Positions 27,173 to 37,215 of a stretch of 64,000 nucleotides of DNA are shown one piece after another. Position 1 is the stretch's first letter; each line of letters opens with the position of its first letter. The DNA is from Tolypothrix sp. PCC 7910 (GTDB lineage Bacteria > Cyanobacteriota > Cyanobacteriia > Cyanobacteriales > Nostocaceae). The notes beneath the pieces were generated by a model, which was given only the letters and a program-made list of their open reading frames with translations, had not been told where the DNA came from and searched no databases. The DNA lies in contig NZ_CP050440.1 of NCBI RefSeq assembly GCF_011769525.1, forward strand, positions 7,860,001 through 7,924,000, given 5' to 3'. A program made the position numbers and the translations under genes.

Positions 27173-28876
27173 TTACTGTTCTTTACTTCTAAAGACAGAT
27201 GTTAAAGCAGATTTAATTGAGCCTCCTGCTTCCTTGAGTGTTTGAGCGATGGGTTCTTCATGATGCAAGAATACACGCGCACAATTTCGCCCTGGCAATC
27301 CGGAGATTGATCCACCCGGATGAGTTCCCGCACCAGTCAGATACAAGTTATCAATTGGTGTTTTATAGTTAGCTATTTCTGGCAACGGACGAAAACAAAG
27401 CATCTGTTCTAAAGTCATATCGATATGGTAATAATTACCCTTATAAGTCCCTAACCTTTCTGCCAATTCAGCAGGACTTTCTACATGACGAGCGATGATT
27501 GAATGTTGTAAATTAGGCGAATATTGCGCCAATTTATTAATCACCTTGTCTGCAACTTTGTTTTTTAGTTCATCCGTCCACCCTGTCCCTTTTAATCCTG
27601 TACCTTCTGCACCTGCAATTTGATAAGGCGCGAAAAATTCTATCCATAATGTATGCTTTCCTTCAGGAGCCATTGAAGGGTCAAGTGCAGTAGGCATTAC
27701 CACATACATTGATGGGTCTTCATCAGGAATTTTGCCCAGAGTAATCTCACTATGAGCTTGTTCTACATGAGTGACAGAATCAGCAATTAAAACAGAACCC
27801 ATCAAATATTCATCTTGGTGATTGTGGTGAACAAAGCGCAACGGTTCAGATAACGCACAATCGATTTTGAGGATGGTTTCATTGTTATTGACGATGCGGC
27901 GATCTAATCTTTCACGTAAGTTAGGATCGGCACTATCGACATCGGCACTATCCATCAATTGCAGGAATAAGCGCTTAGCATCAATGCTGGAAATTACACC
28001 TTTGTTGGCACGATATTCTTTACCACCAGCAACCCGTACACCGACAGCTTTACCATTATCTACCAAGATTTTTTCTACTTTTTGGTCGGTGAGGATTGTA
28101 CCTCCTTCACTTTTCACCAACTTCACCAAAGCATCAACCAGTGCGCTACTACCACCACGAGGCCGTGCCATACCGGGATTATGACGTAACATCATCATCA
28201 TTGCCCCAAAAGACATGGCTTTTTGCGAGGGAGGGGAACTCAGTTCTGCTGATAGTCGCGCCAGAGGTGCTTTGACAAACTCAGAATCAAAATACTCGTT
28301 AATATTATCTGTGGCACTACTAAGTAGGGTGCGAAGTAAATCCAGAGTTTTATCGGTTCCACCTAAAATAGAAAATAATTCTTGTAGACTATTGAGATTG
28401 TAACTACCAGCAATATCAACAAGTGATTTGGGTGGTGCATTAAAAAAAGGTGATATCGCTTCGATAAAACGCTGCCAAAATTCAGCGTATTCAGCGTATT
28501 TTTGAGCATCACGCTGACTGTAACGGGCAATTTCTGCACAAGTCTTTTCTACAGATTTATGGGCTAAGAAATATTTGCCATCTGGATGGGGGCAAAAGGC
28601 GACTGGATCACAGCTAAGGTATTCCAAGCCATATTTATGCAGTTCCAATTCTTGAATGACTGGCCCCAGGAAGATAAACAGATGATTAATCGCGCAAGGA
28701 TTAAATTTAAAGCCAGGTGCTTCTTGAGGCATCAGTTCTTCTGTGGTACAACCTCCACCAGGGAGCGATCGCCCTTCCAATAACAAGACGCTGTAACCAG
28801 CTTTCAGCAAGTAGCCAGCACAAACTAAGCCATTATGACCAGCGCCAATAATTACAACGTCATACGCTTCCATCAT
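27173..28876 (-). CDS. crtO: CrtO-type beta-carotene ketolase
   Basis: The 567-residue flavoprotein opens with a dinucleotide-binding motif (YDVVIIGAGHNGLVCAGYLL). It shows long near-identity by eye with the Synechocystis CrtO ketolase as recalled: INHLFIFLGPV, VKAPLARL, NNNETILKIDCALS, LWIEFFAPY, GTGWTDELKNKVADKVI and LYLTGAGTHPGGSISGLPGR. CrtO introduces 4-keto groups into beta-carotene, giving echinenone or canthaxanthin, in membranes. A related phytoene-desaturase-like oxidoreductase role cannot be excluded from sequence alone. Length matches the family. Confidence 0.85.
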   Translation of the reverse strand: MMEAYDVVIIGAGHNGLVCAGYLLKAGYSVLLLEGRSLPGGGCTTEELMPQEAPGFKFNPCAINHLFIFLGPVIQELELHKYGLEYLSCDPVAFCPHPDGKYFLAHKSVEKTCAEIARYSQRDAQKYAEYAEFWQRFIEAISPFFNAPPKSLVDIAGSYNLNSLQELFSILGGTDKTLDLLRTLLSSATDNINEYFDSEFVKAPLARLSAELSSPPSQKAMSFGAMMMMLRHNPGMARPRGGSSALVDALVKLVKSEGGTILTDQKVEKILVDNGKAVGVRVAGGKEYRANKGVISSIDAKRLFLQLMDSADVDSADPNLRERLDRRIVNNNETILKIDCALSEPLRFVHHNHQDEYLMGSVLIADSVTHVEQAHSEITLGKIPDEDPSMYVVMPTALDPSMAPEGKHTLWIEFFAPYQIAGAEGTGLKGTGWTDELKNKVADKVINKLAQYSPNLQHSIIARHVESPAELAERLGTYKGNYYHIDMTLEQMLCFRPLPEIANYKTPIDNLYLTGAGTHPGGSISGLPGRNCARVFLHHEEPIAQTLKEAGGSIKSALTSVFRSKEQ

Positions 28877-29569
28877 TGCCAGGTAAAGTAATGTATATTC
28901 CCTTCCCTGATATTAGAAAGTGTTGAGTTTATCTAAATCTTTCGGGAGTTATAGAATGTAAGACACAATTCAGTATTTAGTAGCTGAAAGAGATTTAATA
29001 GCAGTGCTTAAGCTCGGATATAAAATCATCCCTGAGATAGTAGAAAGATGATGACTCTGATTTCTTTAATGTGATGAACATCAATATACTTTCCCTGTCA
29101 CAGTAACTTATAAAGTGAAATAGCACTTACCTCAGAGGTTATTTATAAAGTAAAAATCAAATTACTGTAGGGTGTGTTAGGCGCTGATTTGCAATATGAT
29201 TTGTCACGAAAGAATTATCCTAGCGCCTAACGCACCGCCTCATGGATGGTGCGTTACGGCTAAATTTCATTGTCTCTTTGTCCCAAATCCTTTCATAGCC
29301 GTAACACAACGCCACTTGCTACAACGCGGGGAACCCCTTCGGGTGAATCCTTCGGATACGCTACGCGAGCGGCAGTCCACTCGGCGGCATAGCCGCACGT
29401 GTGGCTGCACTCACCGCGCAACGCAGTGGCTCCCCTACTTAGGATTTACTTTAAGATTTTTAAAACCGCTAAAGCTGATTTATAAACTCCTCTACAAAAT
29501 TACTCATCAGTATTAATAGAGGAATTATTTTCCATGAAAATTCAAGTTTTTAAATGTTAATCAAATAAT
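28877..29569. other. Intergenic region with dispersed GC-rich repeat
   Basis: This 693-base spacer lies between divergent genes. A TAGGCGCTGATTTG...TAGCGCCTAACGCACC pair occurs at 29168-29235. A GC-rich palindromic repeat cluster (GGGGAACCCCTTCGGG, GCGAGCGGCAGTCCACTCGG, CGCAACGCAGTGGCTCCCC) spans about 29328-29436. A 106-codon open frame over the repeat is judged spurious. Confidence 0.55.
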
Positions 29570-31036
29570 ATGGAACCGCACGAAGAAGAAGGCATTCCGC
29601 TAGAAGTAACTCCTCTTCCCCCTATTCCTATTCAAGAAGTACCAGAAGATAGAGCTTTAACAGAAACTGTAATTTCTCCGACTCCGAAACGGTTTTTGAA
29701 ATTTGTTTCTAAACCGGAAATTCGCACAAGCCTGAGGGCGTTAACTTTTGAAAGCGTCTTCGCGAGTATTTTTTATAGTATTATCGGTGGCGCATTGCTC
29801 AGTAATTTCTTGCTAGAGTTAGGTGCTGGCCCAACAGAAATTGGTCTGCTTGCAGCTATTCCTCAGATGGCGAATTTGCTGCAACCACTAGGAGCATATT
29901 TAGTTACCAGAAGTACAAGCTTTCGCTCGTATTTCATGAGTATATTCATTCCATCGCGGCTGCTGTGGTTGATTCTTTTACCAGCAATTGGATTGGTGAA
30001 ATCAACTGGGCTTGCTGGGTACCAAGTAGTGCAGTTAACATTAGGAATTCTGTTAGCAGCTAATATTATCGAAGCCGTTGGTCGTGCGCCTTGGCTTGGT
30101 TGGTCAGCTGTGTTAGTACCTCAGCGATTACGGGGGAGATATTTCGGTTTTCGTAATAGTATTCTCGGTTTAACAAACTTTATTGCTGTTCCACTGCTAG
30201 GTTTAGCGGTATCCGCTTGGCCTGGTGGAAAACTGAAAGGTTATAGCGTGATTTTGACTTTCGGAATCATTCTGGGAGTAATTAGTGTAGTTTGTCAAAT
30301 CTGGATGAAGGATGTGAATCCACAACTTTTTAAAGCTGGGGATTCAGACACATCTCAACCACAAACCCAGGGAATAGATTTTAGCTTCCTTCAAGATGGA
30401 AATTTTTTGAGGTTTGTACTTTATCTGAGCATTTGGTGTTTTTCTGTTAACGTCAGTGGCCCCTTCTTTAACCTCTATTTACTCGATGATTTGGATATAG
30501 ATATTAGTGTGGTAACCGTTTATAACGGTTTGGGAACTGCGGCGAATATGTTAATGCTGCTGGTTTGGGGTAAACTGGCTGACCGAATTGGGAATCGTCC
30601 ACTACTACTATTAGTGGGAATTTTAGTGGCGGTGACACCTCTGCTGTGGCTGTTCATTAGAAGCGATGAAATTTCCTTTTGGGTTTGGTTACCCTTTTTG
30701 CATATGCTAGCTGGGGGAACATGGGCAGCAATTGACTTATGTACCAACAATTTGATGATGGGGATATCACCACTGCGTCATCAGTCCAGTTACTTTGCGA
30801 TCGCAGGCGCAATTGCGGGTATTACTGGTGCGATCGGTACTACTGTCGGTAGTTTTCTTGCAACTGTACCTGCTGCTGGGGGTTTGCTGGGGTTATTTGT
30901 GCTTTCAGGCTTACTACGCATGGCTGCACTTGTACCTTTGATTTTTGTACAAGAACAGCGTTCTACACCATTGGGTCAGCTAATACGAGTCCTATTTCCA
31001 ATCAAACAACCAACAGATTTAATAAAAGGGGAATAA
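29570..31036 (+). CDS. Major facilitator superfamily transporter
   Basis: The 488-residue protein has an acidic, proline-rich cytoplasmic leader (about 45 residues) and then roughly 12 hydrophobic segments. The MFS loop motif GKLADRIGNRPLLLLVG lies near residues 335-350. Membrane spans include FASIFYSIIGGALLSNFLLELG, WVWLPFLHMLAGGTWAAIDL and AIAGITGAIGTTVGSFLATV. The substrate cannot be told. No linked enzyme or regulator is adjacent. Confidence 0.85.
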   Translation: MEPHEEEGIPLEVTPLPPIPIQEVPEDRALTETVISPTPKRFLKFVSKPEIRTSLRALTFESVFASIFYSIIGGALLSNFLLELGAGPTEIGLLAAIPQMANLLQPLGAYLVTRSTSFRSYFMSIFIPSRLLWLILLPAIGLVKSTGLAGYQVVQLTLGILLAANIIEAVGRAPWLGWSAVLVPQRLRGRYFGFRNSILGLTNFIAVPLLGLAVSAWPGGKLKGYSVILTFGIILGVISVVCQIWMKDVNPQLFKAGDSDTSQPQTQGIDFSFLQDGNFLRFVLYLSIWCFSVNVSGPFFNLYLLDDLDIDISVVTVYNGLGTAANMLMLLVWGKLADRIGNRPLLLLVGILVAVTPLLWLFIRSDEISFWVWLPFLHMLAGGTWAAIDLCTNNLMMGISPLRHQSSYFAIAGAIAGITGAIGTTVGSFLATVPAAGGLLGLFVLSGLLRMAALVPLIFVQEQRSTPLGQLIRVLFPIKQPTDLIKGE

Positions 31037-31354
31037 TACAGCATATTTCAGGTAAATGAGGTACGCGCTTCGGGACAAGGCAGTAGCCGTGTCGTTACAA
31101 TTATCTGAACCTTACCAACTTGCAATCTGCTTTATCTGTTGCGAAAATTATTTTAATTATTATGAATTGGTATTAATTAGATTTAAGAATTACAGCACAT
31201 AATATACAGGACACAGCACTGCTGTGCCCCTACATTGTGTTTTACAAATAGTTTGTTTTTACCGTTTTTTCTTCCTTCTACCTCTGCCATTCTTATTACA
31301 AGAAAAATCATTTTATCGGCGTGTATCGGTGGTTAATTTTCTGTAATCCAAGCA
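31037..31354. other. Intergenic region between convergent genes
   Basis: A 318-base AT-rich spacer. A GGACACAGCACTGCTGTGCCCC hairpin at 31209-31230 belongs to the same kind of dispersed palindrome as those near 55480 and 55955. No gene was recognised. Confidence 0.4.
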
Positions 31355-32302
31355 TTACCTCTGAGGAATGGGTTGACCAAACTCAACCACCTGAGTCTCC
31401 GGAATGCTAGGTGGAGAATTGGGAATTGTGGGAACAGGAAAATTAGGATTGACAACAGGCGCAGGACTGTTAAAGTTACCAGGTTGATTTGGCAAAATTG
31501 GCGATGGAAGATTAGTCGGTAATTGGGATGGGTTTTTAGAAGTCAGGGGAGGTACAGTGACGAAGGGTTGCTGTTGGTTATTAGTGATTGGGGGTAAGTT
31601 GTTGGCAGGCGGCGGTAAAGTAAAAAAGGGTGATTGTTGGTTATTACTTATTGGTAGTTGATTAATCGGTGGTTGCGGATAGCTAGTTGGGACTTGAGGT
31701 AGATTTAGTGGATAAGGATTTACAGGTAAGTTACTAGGTAATTGCGGATAGCTTCCCGGTTTTACAGAATTTTGATTACCAGTAACAGCAGGACGTAAAA
31801 CCCAGCGAGTTGGGTTTTTCTTAGAAGCAGGTTGCAATTTTAATTGATTTGGATCTAAAAAATTGCCTGGTGCTAAATCTAAAACAATGCGAGTCACATC
31901 TGCATTTAATTGAGAAATGCGAACTCTTTGAATTGCTCCAGAATAATTTTGTTGAGTGGGAACATACCCTAATTTGGTATTAGGTAAGTCTACAACTATA
32001 CGCGCAGGTTGAGCGAGATAAAAGTATTTAGGAGTTCTAGCAGATGATAGCGTAAATTCTAGTTGCATCGCTTCTGGAGAAAAACGCCAATTATCCAACC
32101 TAGCTAATGAGCCTGTTACATTTGTTGTCGCAGGCTGCACGGGTAGATTGGGATAATAGGGAGGTTTTATTTGCTTTGCTGCTGGTTGAGCAATACTACT
32201 ACCAGCTTCTAGAAGTATTGCTGTGGATATACCCAACAAGCTAATACTAAAAAGCCGCTTGTAGAATTGAAAAAATTGTCTATTCCTCACACCTTTGACC
32301 AT
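31355..32302 (-). CDS. Exported AMIN-domain protein with proline-rich tail
   Basis: The 315-residue protein has a signal peptide (LFSISLLGISTAILLEAGSSIA) and an AMIN domain at about residues 60-170 (LDNWRFSPEAMQLEFTLS, ARIVVDLPNT, IQRVRISQLNADVTRIVLDL). A low-complexity Pro/Asn/Gln tail follows to residue 315 (repeated LPPITNNQQ, LPTNLPSP). AMIN domains localise proteins to peptidoglycan or secretion machinery in the periplasm; here no amidase domain follows. It lies 133 bases downstream of the small exported protein and may belong to the antiporter operon. Confidence 0.8.
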   Translation of the reverse strand: MVKGVRNRQFFQFYKRLFSISLLGISTAILLEAGSSIAQPAAKQIKPPYYPNLPVQPATTNVTGSLARLDNWRFSPEAMQLEFTLSSARTPKYFYLAQPARIVVDLPNTKLGYVPTQQNYSGAIQRVRISQLNADVTRIVLDLAPGNFLDPNQLKLQPASKKNPTRWVLRPAVTGNQNSVKPGSYPQLPSNLPVNPYPLNLPQVPTSYPQPPINQLPISNNQQSPFFTLPPPANNLPPITNNQQQPFVTVPPLTSKNPSQLPTNLPSPILPNQPGNFNSPAPVVNPNFPVPTIPNSPPSIPETQVVEFGQPIPQR

Positions 32303-32435
32303 AATTTTTATCTCTTGATGGAAAAACTCTCTACTAAATTTATAATTTTGAGAGTAGGATGATTATTTTGATTTATCTCAGCAGACGATTTCGGCAGATA
32401 AATCTCAATTAATTTAATTTTTCATCATCCTCCTT

Positions 32436-32957
32436 TTAATGCTTTTTAACTGATTGTGATTTTTCCTGTGCTTTTTGTGGTATTGCAGTAAATTTGAAAT
32501 TTTGTGATACACCACTAACGGTTAATTGCCCGGTAAAATTGCCTTTATCCAGTAATTGCATTTGCATTTTAGCTGAGTGAAAAGGTGCATTCTCTGTAGA
32601 AGCAATATTGCACAGAGCAGAACCATCAATTTTGCCGGATAAATTTAATTCTTGGTTTCTTAAAATGCCTGAGAGAGGATGAGTTTTTTCATCGCTGGTA
32701 GCATTTTCAGAGTTAGCATCTTCTGGTGATAAAGAGGCATTTACATAAATACCTGATTGTTGAATTTTGAGAATTGAGGTATCTGTTTGATTACAGTTAG
32801 GTAGCTTTTCATCCAAGGTAATACGATAGGAGCCGCTGATTACAGGAGGAGCTTTGAGATTGCTTTCTCCGTAAGCACTAACAGCTTTAAATAAGATGAG
32901 AACTCCAGCTATTGTTGCTCCATAAAAGCCTAAAGATTTTAATTTAAAATTATTCAT
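32436..32957 (-). CDS. Exported protein of unknown function, linked to a CPA2 antiporter
   Basis: The 173-residue product has an N-terminal hydrophobic segment (LGFYGATIAGVLILFKAVSAYG) likely to be a signal peptide or anchor. A beta-rich region follows (ISGSYRITLDEKLPNC, LSGILRNQELNLSGKIDGSALC, GNFTGQLTVSGVSQNFKF) with two cysteines, then a basic tail. No family was recognised. It starts 4 bases after the stop of the antiporter gene, so the two are very likely one operon. Confidence 0.7.
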   Translation of the reverse strand: MNNFKLKSLGFYGATIAGVLILFKAVSAYGESNLKAPPVISGSYRITLDEKLPNCNQTDTSILKIQQSGIYVNASLSPEDANSENATSDEKTHPLSGILRNQELNLSGKIDGSALCNIASTENAPFHSAKMQMQLLDKGNFTGQLTVSGVSQNFKFTAIPQKAQEKSQSVKKH

Positions 32958-32961
32958 TTCT

Positions 32962-35139
32962 TTAGCTCCTAGCTACTGATTCTGGACTACTAACATCAGG
33001 AAGTACTGAGGCTAAATGCGAGGTGACTTGACTGTATCGACGGGTAATGAGCAGTGAAGAACGACATTGAATAGCGAGTTCATCTGTGTATCTTCCTAGG
33101 GTTTGGCGTTCAATACCCCAAGCACGGCTAGTACCAGCAATTGTCAAATCAACAGACTCAGAAGCTGCGACTACAGCTTGGATGGGATCTGGAGCTTCAA
33201 TCATTTGAATTTCGATGCGATCGCGTACACTGTTTGGTAATTGCTCCATCATTATTTGTAATTCGTGGCTCAATTCATCCTTAAGCTGATTTTCTGATCG
33301 CACCTGTAAAATACGCAGCATACAAGTATCTCTGTTAACCAGCAATCTCAAGGCTAGTATCAAGGCTAAATCATCATGAATATTGGCAGAATAAGGAACT
33401 AGCAAGCTTTCTAAGCGTTCTCCTCCCCTATCTATAAATACTGCCACATCTACGGGTGCAGTGGTAAGAATTTGACCAACTCTCCCACCTAAGCGATTGT
33501 TACTAAAAGCTGGGCGGTGCCATCCTACTAAAATCAAGTTAGGTTGCTCAATTTGGGCAATCTGGGCAGTTTCTCTAGCAACGTTGCTTGATGTGCGGAT
33601 AATAGGATGTACATAAGCACGAGCCGTTGAAGGTTCGAGAGTATTAATCAACTCTTCTAGTTGTTGGCGACGTTGAGCAATTAAGCGATTAGCCTCAACT
33701 GGTGTGCTTTCAAAAGCATAATCTTCATCAAATTCAATCAAGCTGAGGGGATTAACTACAGCAGATTGCCGATAGTTAAGTGCGATCGCAACTGCTAACT
33801 GTAATAAGCCTTTTTGGGTGCTAGGATTAGCTACTGGTACTAAAATTCGGTATTCTTCAGCAATTCTGGCTGGTGTATCAGTTTCTTCTGCTAATTCTGG
33901 TTCTACTACATCTAACCTGATGAGCTTCTTGGGATAAGTCCATTCCAGTAGAGGTGAGGTCATAAATGTAGTTACCAATGCCATAATTACCAGCATGGTA
34001 AACAGTAAGGGTGAAACTACTCCTAACTCGAGTCCAATATTGAGCACAATTAACTCAGTTAAACCGCGAGTATTCATCAACCAACCAAGGGCTGAGGCTT
34101 CCCGTTTATTAATTCCACTGACACGAGCTGCAACATAAGTACCAATATACTTGCCTGCGATCGCCACTGCTAAAACTAATGCACACAGTAACCACAACTC
34201 TGGACGGTTGAGCAACCCAATCTGCGTCCGCAAGCCACTATAAGCAAAGAATACTGGGAGCAGAAATACTAAGACAAAATCTTCGGTTTTTTCTGCCAGT
34301 TCTCTTACCAAATCTGCATTTTTGGGCATTGCTGCACCCAGTAAAAATGCGCCGAAAATCAGGTGAATGCCAATTAATTCGGTAATTAGAGCAGAAGCCA
34401 CTACTCCCATGTAAATTAAAGCTACTACCAATTGACTTAAACGCCCTGTGCGCTGATGGTAAGTAGCAAGACGTTGCAGGAACCAACGCCCGACACTCAG
34501 CATAAAGCCTATGTAGAGAATGCTTTCGACAATTGTCGGCCAGGCGCTCAAAATACTACCTTCTCTAGCAACTGCGATCGCCACTGCTAACACGCACCAA
34601 GCCGTCACATCATCCACCGCCGCACAAGTTAACGCCAAGGTTCCCAAGCGCGTTCCTTGCAAGTTGTTCTCTGTAATAATTCTCGCCAGTACCGGAAATG
34701 CAGTAATTGACATCGCCGCCCCCAAAAATAGGGCAAAGGCGGTAAAGGAAACACTAGCATTAGAAACCAGAGGATAAAGCAACACTGCAAGCAGCGTTCC
34801 TAAAGAAAACGGCACCAAAATGCTGACATGAGAAGTCAAAACTGCTGTTTCTAATTGTCCACTCAGGTATTTAGGATTCAGTTCTAAGCCAATCAGAAAC
34901 ATAAAAAATATCAGTCCCACCTGAGACAGCACATTCAAAAATGGCACGGCTTCAGGTGGAAACAAGGTAGCTGCTGCTGATGGCGCTATCAAACCCAATA
35001 GAGAAGGGCCGAGCATAATCCCAGCTACAATCTCTCCAATTACCAGCGGTTGCTTAATTGACTTAAATCCCAGTCCTACTAGCCGAGACAGTCCAATAAC
35101 AATCAGCACCTCAAACAAAACGAGTATTACTGTGTGCAT
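32962..35139 (-). CDS. CPA2 cation:proton antiporter with C-terminal universal-stress-like domain
   Basis: The 725-residue protein has about 12 membrane helices in residues 1-395, with GEIVAGIMLGPSLLGL and the conserved Asp pair in CAAVDDVTAWCVLA near 172. A cytoplasmic extension of about 300 residues follows, with PTLLQM-free USP-like motifs (RILVPVANPSTQKGLLQLAVAIAL, LILVGWHRP, LTIAGTSRAWG). CPA2 carriers exchange Na+ or K+ for H+. The USP-like part probably senses nucleotides. It is the first gene of a leftward cluster with the small exported protein and perhaps the AMIN protein, and has a paralogue just upstream at 35375. Confidence 0.9.
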   Translation of the reverse strand: MHTVILVLFEVLIVIGLSRLVGLGFKSIKQPLVIGEIVAGIMLGPSLLGLIAPSAAATLFPPEAVPFLNVLSQVGLIFFMFLIGLELNPKYLSGQLETAVLTSHVSILVPFSLGTLLAVLLYPLVSNASVSFTAFALFLGAAMSITAFPVLARIITENNLQGTRLGTLALTCAAVDDVTAWCVLAVAIAVAREGSILSAWPTIVESILYIGFMLSVGRWFLQRLATYHQRTGRLSQLVVALIYMGVVASALITELIGIHLIFGAFLLGAAMPKNADLVRELAEKTEDFVLVFLLPVFFAYSGLRTQIGLLNRPELWLLCALVLAVAIAGKYIGTYVAARVSGINKREASALGWLMNTRGLTELIVLNIGLELGVVSPLLFTMLVIMALVTTFMTSPLLEWTYPKKLIRLDVVEPELAEETDTPARIAEEYRILVPVANPSTQKGLLQLAVAIALNYRQSAVVNPLSLIEFDEDYAFESTPVEANRLIAQRRQQLEELINTLEPSTARAYVHPIIRTSSNVARETAQIAQIEQPNLILVGWHRPAFSNNRLGGRVGQILTTAPVDVAVFIDRGGERLESLLVPYSANIHDDLALILALRLLVNRDTCMLRILQVRSENQLKDELSHELQIMMEQLPNSVRDRIEIQMIEAPDPIQAVVAASESVDLTIAGTSRAWGIERQTLGRYTDELAIQCRSSLLITRRYSQVTSHLASVLPDVSSPESVARS

Positions 35140-35374
35140 AGTTTCCTCGCAAGTGACTATCCGGTTTCCCTAAGATGATTCTTTATAACACTCAAAAATG
35201 TCAACCTTTTTATACTCAGCTTGAGTTAAGGCAGACTACGTTGTAATGTTAATTGTTGTTAAGGTGGGGCATGGGGCATTGGGCATTGGGCATGGAGCAT
35301 TTCTTCCTTGTCCCCATTCCCCAGGAGTTCTTTAATTTTGAATTTTGAATTTTGAATTTGTTTGTCCCCAGCCC
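35140..35374. repeat. Spacer with GGGGCAT/TTGGGCAT short tandem repeats
   Basis: Between the two antiporter genes lies GGGGCATGGGGCATTGGGCAT (35267-35287 region) and TTTGAATTTTGAATTTTGAAT-type sequence near 35335-35360, both short tandem repeat families. No gene is evident. Confidence 0.5.
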
Positions 35375-36664
35375 CTAAGCCGGAGATTTTTCATACCTCG
35401 TACCTTGCAACAAATAGGCAACTAGTGGTGATGCCATTAATGTCGTCACGATTGCCATAATAACCATGATAGTGAATAAAGTTGGCGTAATTACTCCTTG
35501 TTCCAAACCAATATTCAGGATAATTAACTCCATCAAACCACGAGCATTCATGAGCGCCCCAATAGTTGCTGATTCTCGCCAACTTTCGCCAGCTAATTTG
35601 GCGGCGAGCATACAAGCAATGCCTTTACCAAGAATTGCGATCACTACAATTACAAAAGTAATTGCCCACAAAGTCGGTGTATTTACTAATCCTATTTGTG
35701 TATTCAGTCCGGAAAAAACAAAAAATATTGGTAGTAAAAAACCCGTCGTTAAAAATTCTGTGCGATCGCGTATTTGTTCGGCAAATTCACCGCGCGGCAT
35801 TGCTGTACCTAAAATAAAGGCACCGAAGACTGCATAGATACCAATGGCATCGGTAAACCAAGCGCCAAACATCAAAATTGTGAGTACTAAAGTCAATGTT
35901 TGAATTGTCACTCCACCATCTTTATTAGTGATACGAGTAAAGATAGCCAATGCAGGTTTACCCACAAAAATTGTTAATAGTACATAGCCAATACCACCAC
36001 CAATCGCAAAAGCGGCAATACTAGAATTAGCATTCAAACTGGCTAACACAATAGCCAGTAAACACCAAGCAGTAGCATCATCTATGGAACCTGCGGCTAA
36101 AGCTAAAGTACCAAAAGTAGTTTTCGCAATTCCTCGGTCATAGAGCATCCGGGCTAACATAGGAAATGCTGTAATCGACATCGATGCACCCAAATATAAA
36201 GCCGCAGCCCAAGGCGTTACACCAGCTTTAAAAAGGTCACCTTTACCGTATAAGAAAAAAGCTGCGATCGCACCTAAGCAAAAAGGTGCAATTATCCCTG
36301 CACCAGACACTAAAGCTGCACTTTTAAGACGCTGCTTAATTAAATCTGTATTAAATTCTAAGCCAATCAAAAACATATAAATTACTAGCCCAATCTGGCT
36401 GATAGCGAAGAGAATCGACATTGAAGGATTGGGAATTTTTGCTCCCGTCGCTAACAAGATTGGTGCTTTGGGAAATAGCCATTGCTGGATCTCTGGGGTA
36501 ATTAAACCCAGTAATGATGGGCCTAACATGACCCCCGCGATCATTTCACAAACAACATCGGTTTGTTTGAGATATCGCGTGCCAATAATAGTAACGATGC
36601 GACAAGTCACTAAAATTATTGTTAGTTGTAACAATAGCTTGAGTACTAGCTCAAAATTAGACAT
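35375..36664 (-). CDS. CPA2 cation:proton antiporter, membrane domain only
   Basis: From the ATG at 36664 the product has 429 residues (MSNFELVLKLLLQLTIIL), with about 12 membrane helices. It has EMIAGVMLGPSLLGL, the ion-binding Asp pair in GSIDDATAWCLLA (about residue 178) and IYAVFGAFILGTAMPRGEF. Unlike the neighbouring paralogue it stops after the membrane domain with no USP-like tail. An in-frame start at 36700 would add 12 residues. Same orientation as the downstream antiporter, 235 bases apart; a shared transcript is possible but the gap is full of repeats. Confidence 0.88.
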   Translation of the reverse strand: MSNFELVLKLLLQLTIILVTCRIVTIIGTRYLKQTDVVCEMIAGVMLGPSLLGLITPEIQQWLFPKAPILLATGAKIPNPSMSILFAISQIGLVIYMFLIGLEFNTDLIKQRLKSAALVSGAGIIAPFCLGAIAAFFLYGKGDLFKAGVTPWAAALYLGASMSITAFPMLARMLYDRGIAKTTFGTLALAAGSIDDATAWCLLAIVLASLNANSSIAAFAIGGGIGYVLLTIFVGKPALAIFTRITNKDGGVTIQTLTLVLTILMFGAWFTDAIGIYAVFGAFILGTAMPRGEFAEQIRDRTEFLTTGFLLPIFFVFSGLNTQIGLVNTPTLWAITFVIVVIAILGKGIACMLAAKLAGESWRESATIGALMNARGLMELIILNIGLEQGVITPTLFTIMVIMAIVTTLMASPLVAYLLQGTRYEKSPA

Positions 36665-36890
36665 TGGAATTGCCTGATAAAAAATGGGGAGATTGAGCAA
36701 CGTAGATATAGCAATCTTAAGCTAAAAGCAAACATATTCAGTTGCTAGATGCACCTATTTTTGCTGTAAATATTTAAGTTTTGCAACTCTACGTAGCAGT
36801 ACTTATCTATTTGTAATAAAATCCAAAAACTCCTGTTATATTGGCATTCAGCTAATGCAGATGCAAAATTTATCTAAAAAGTGAGCTTTT

Positions 36891-37154
36891 TTACAGATTG
36901 CGATCGCGCTTTAAATGCTTTATAACCAAACCTATATCTTTATTCCCATCTAAACAAAGTAATTCTGCATTGATAATAACCTGCTGCAAGCCATCAACTT
37001 CTCCTGTGAGAGAAAGTAAGTATAGCTTGCTTCTCTGTAGTTTTACCGTAACGGCTCCCTGAAGCATTCCGCATCTACTTACAGCATTTTTTAATTGCAT
37101 GAGGTACAAATTAACTGGTTTTGAGACATGAGGCCCTACAAGCACCAGACTCAT
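36891..37154 (-). CDS. Hypothetical small protein
   Basis: An 87-residue frame (MSLVLVGPHVSKPVNLYLMQ, KLYLLSLTGEVDGLQQVIIN, CLDGNKDIGLVIKHL) of ordinary composition with no recognised motif. It is divergent from the GNAT gene. It has only a weak ribosome site (AAAG), so expression is uncertain. Confidence 0.4.
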   Translation of the reverse strand: MSLVLVGPHVSKPVNLYLMQLKNAVSRCGMLQGAVTVKLQRSKLYLLSLTGEVDGLQQVIINAELLCLDGNKDIGLVIKHLKRDRNL

Positions 37155-37215
37155 CTTTAATTTGGTATCTGCTTGACCGACTTAATTACGAATTACGAAT
37201 TACAAATTAGTAATT

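Noticed and set aside
29196-29516. 106-codon open frame upstream of the MFS gene
   Set aside because: It lies over a dispersed GC-rich repeat and has no protein-family features.
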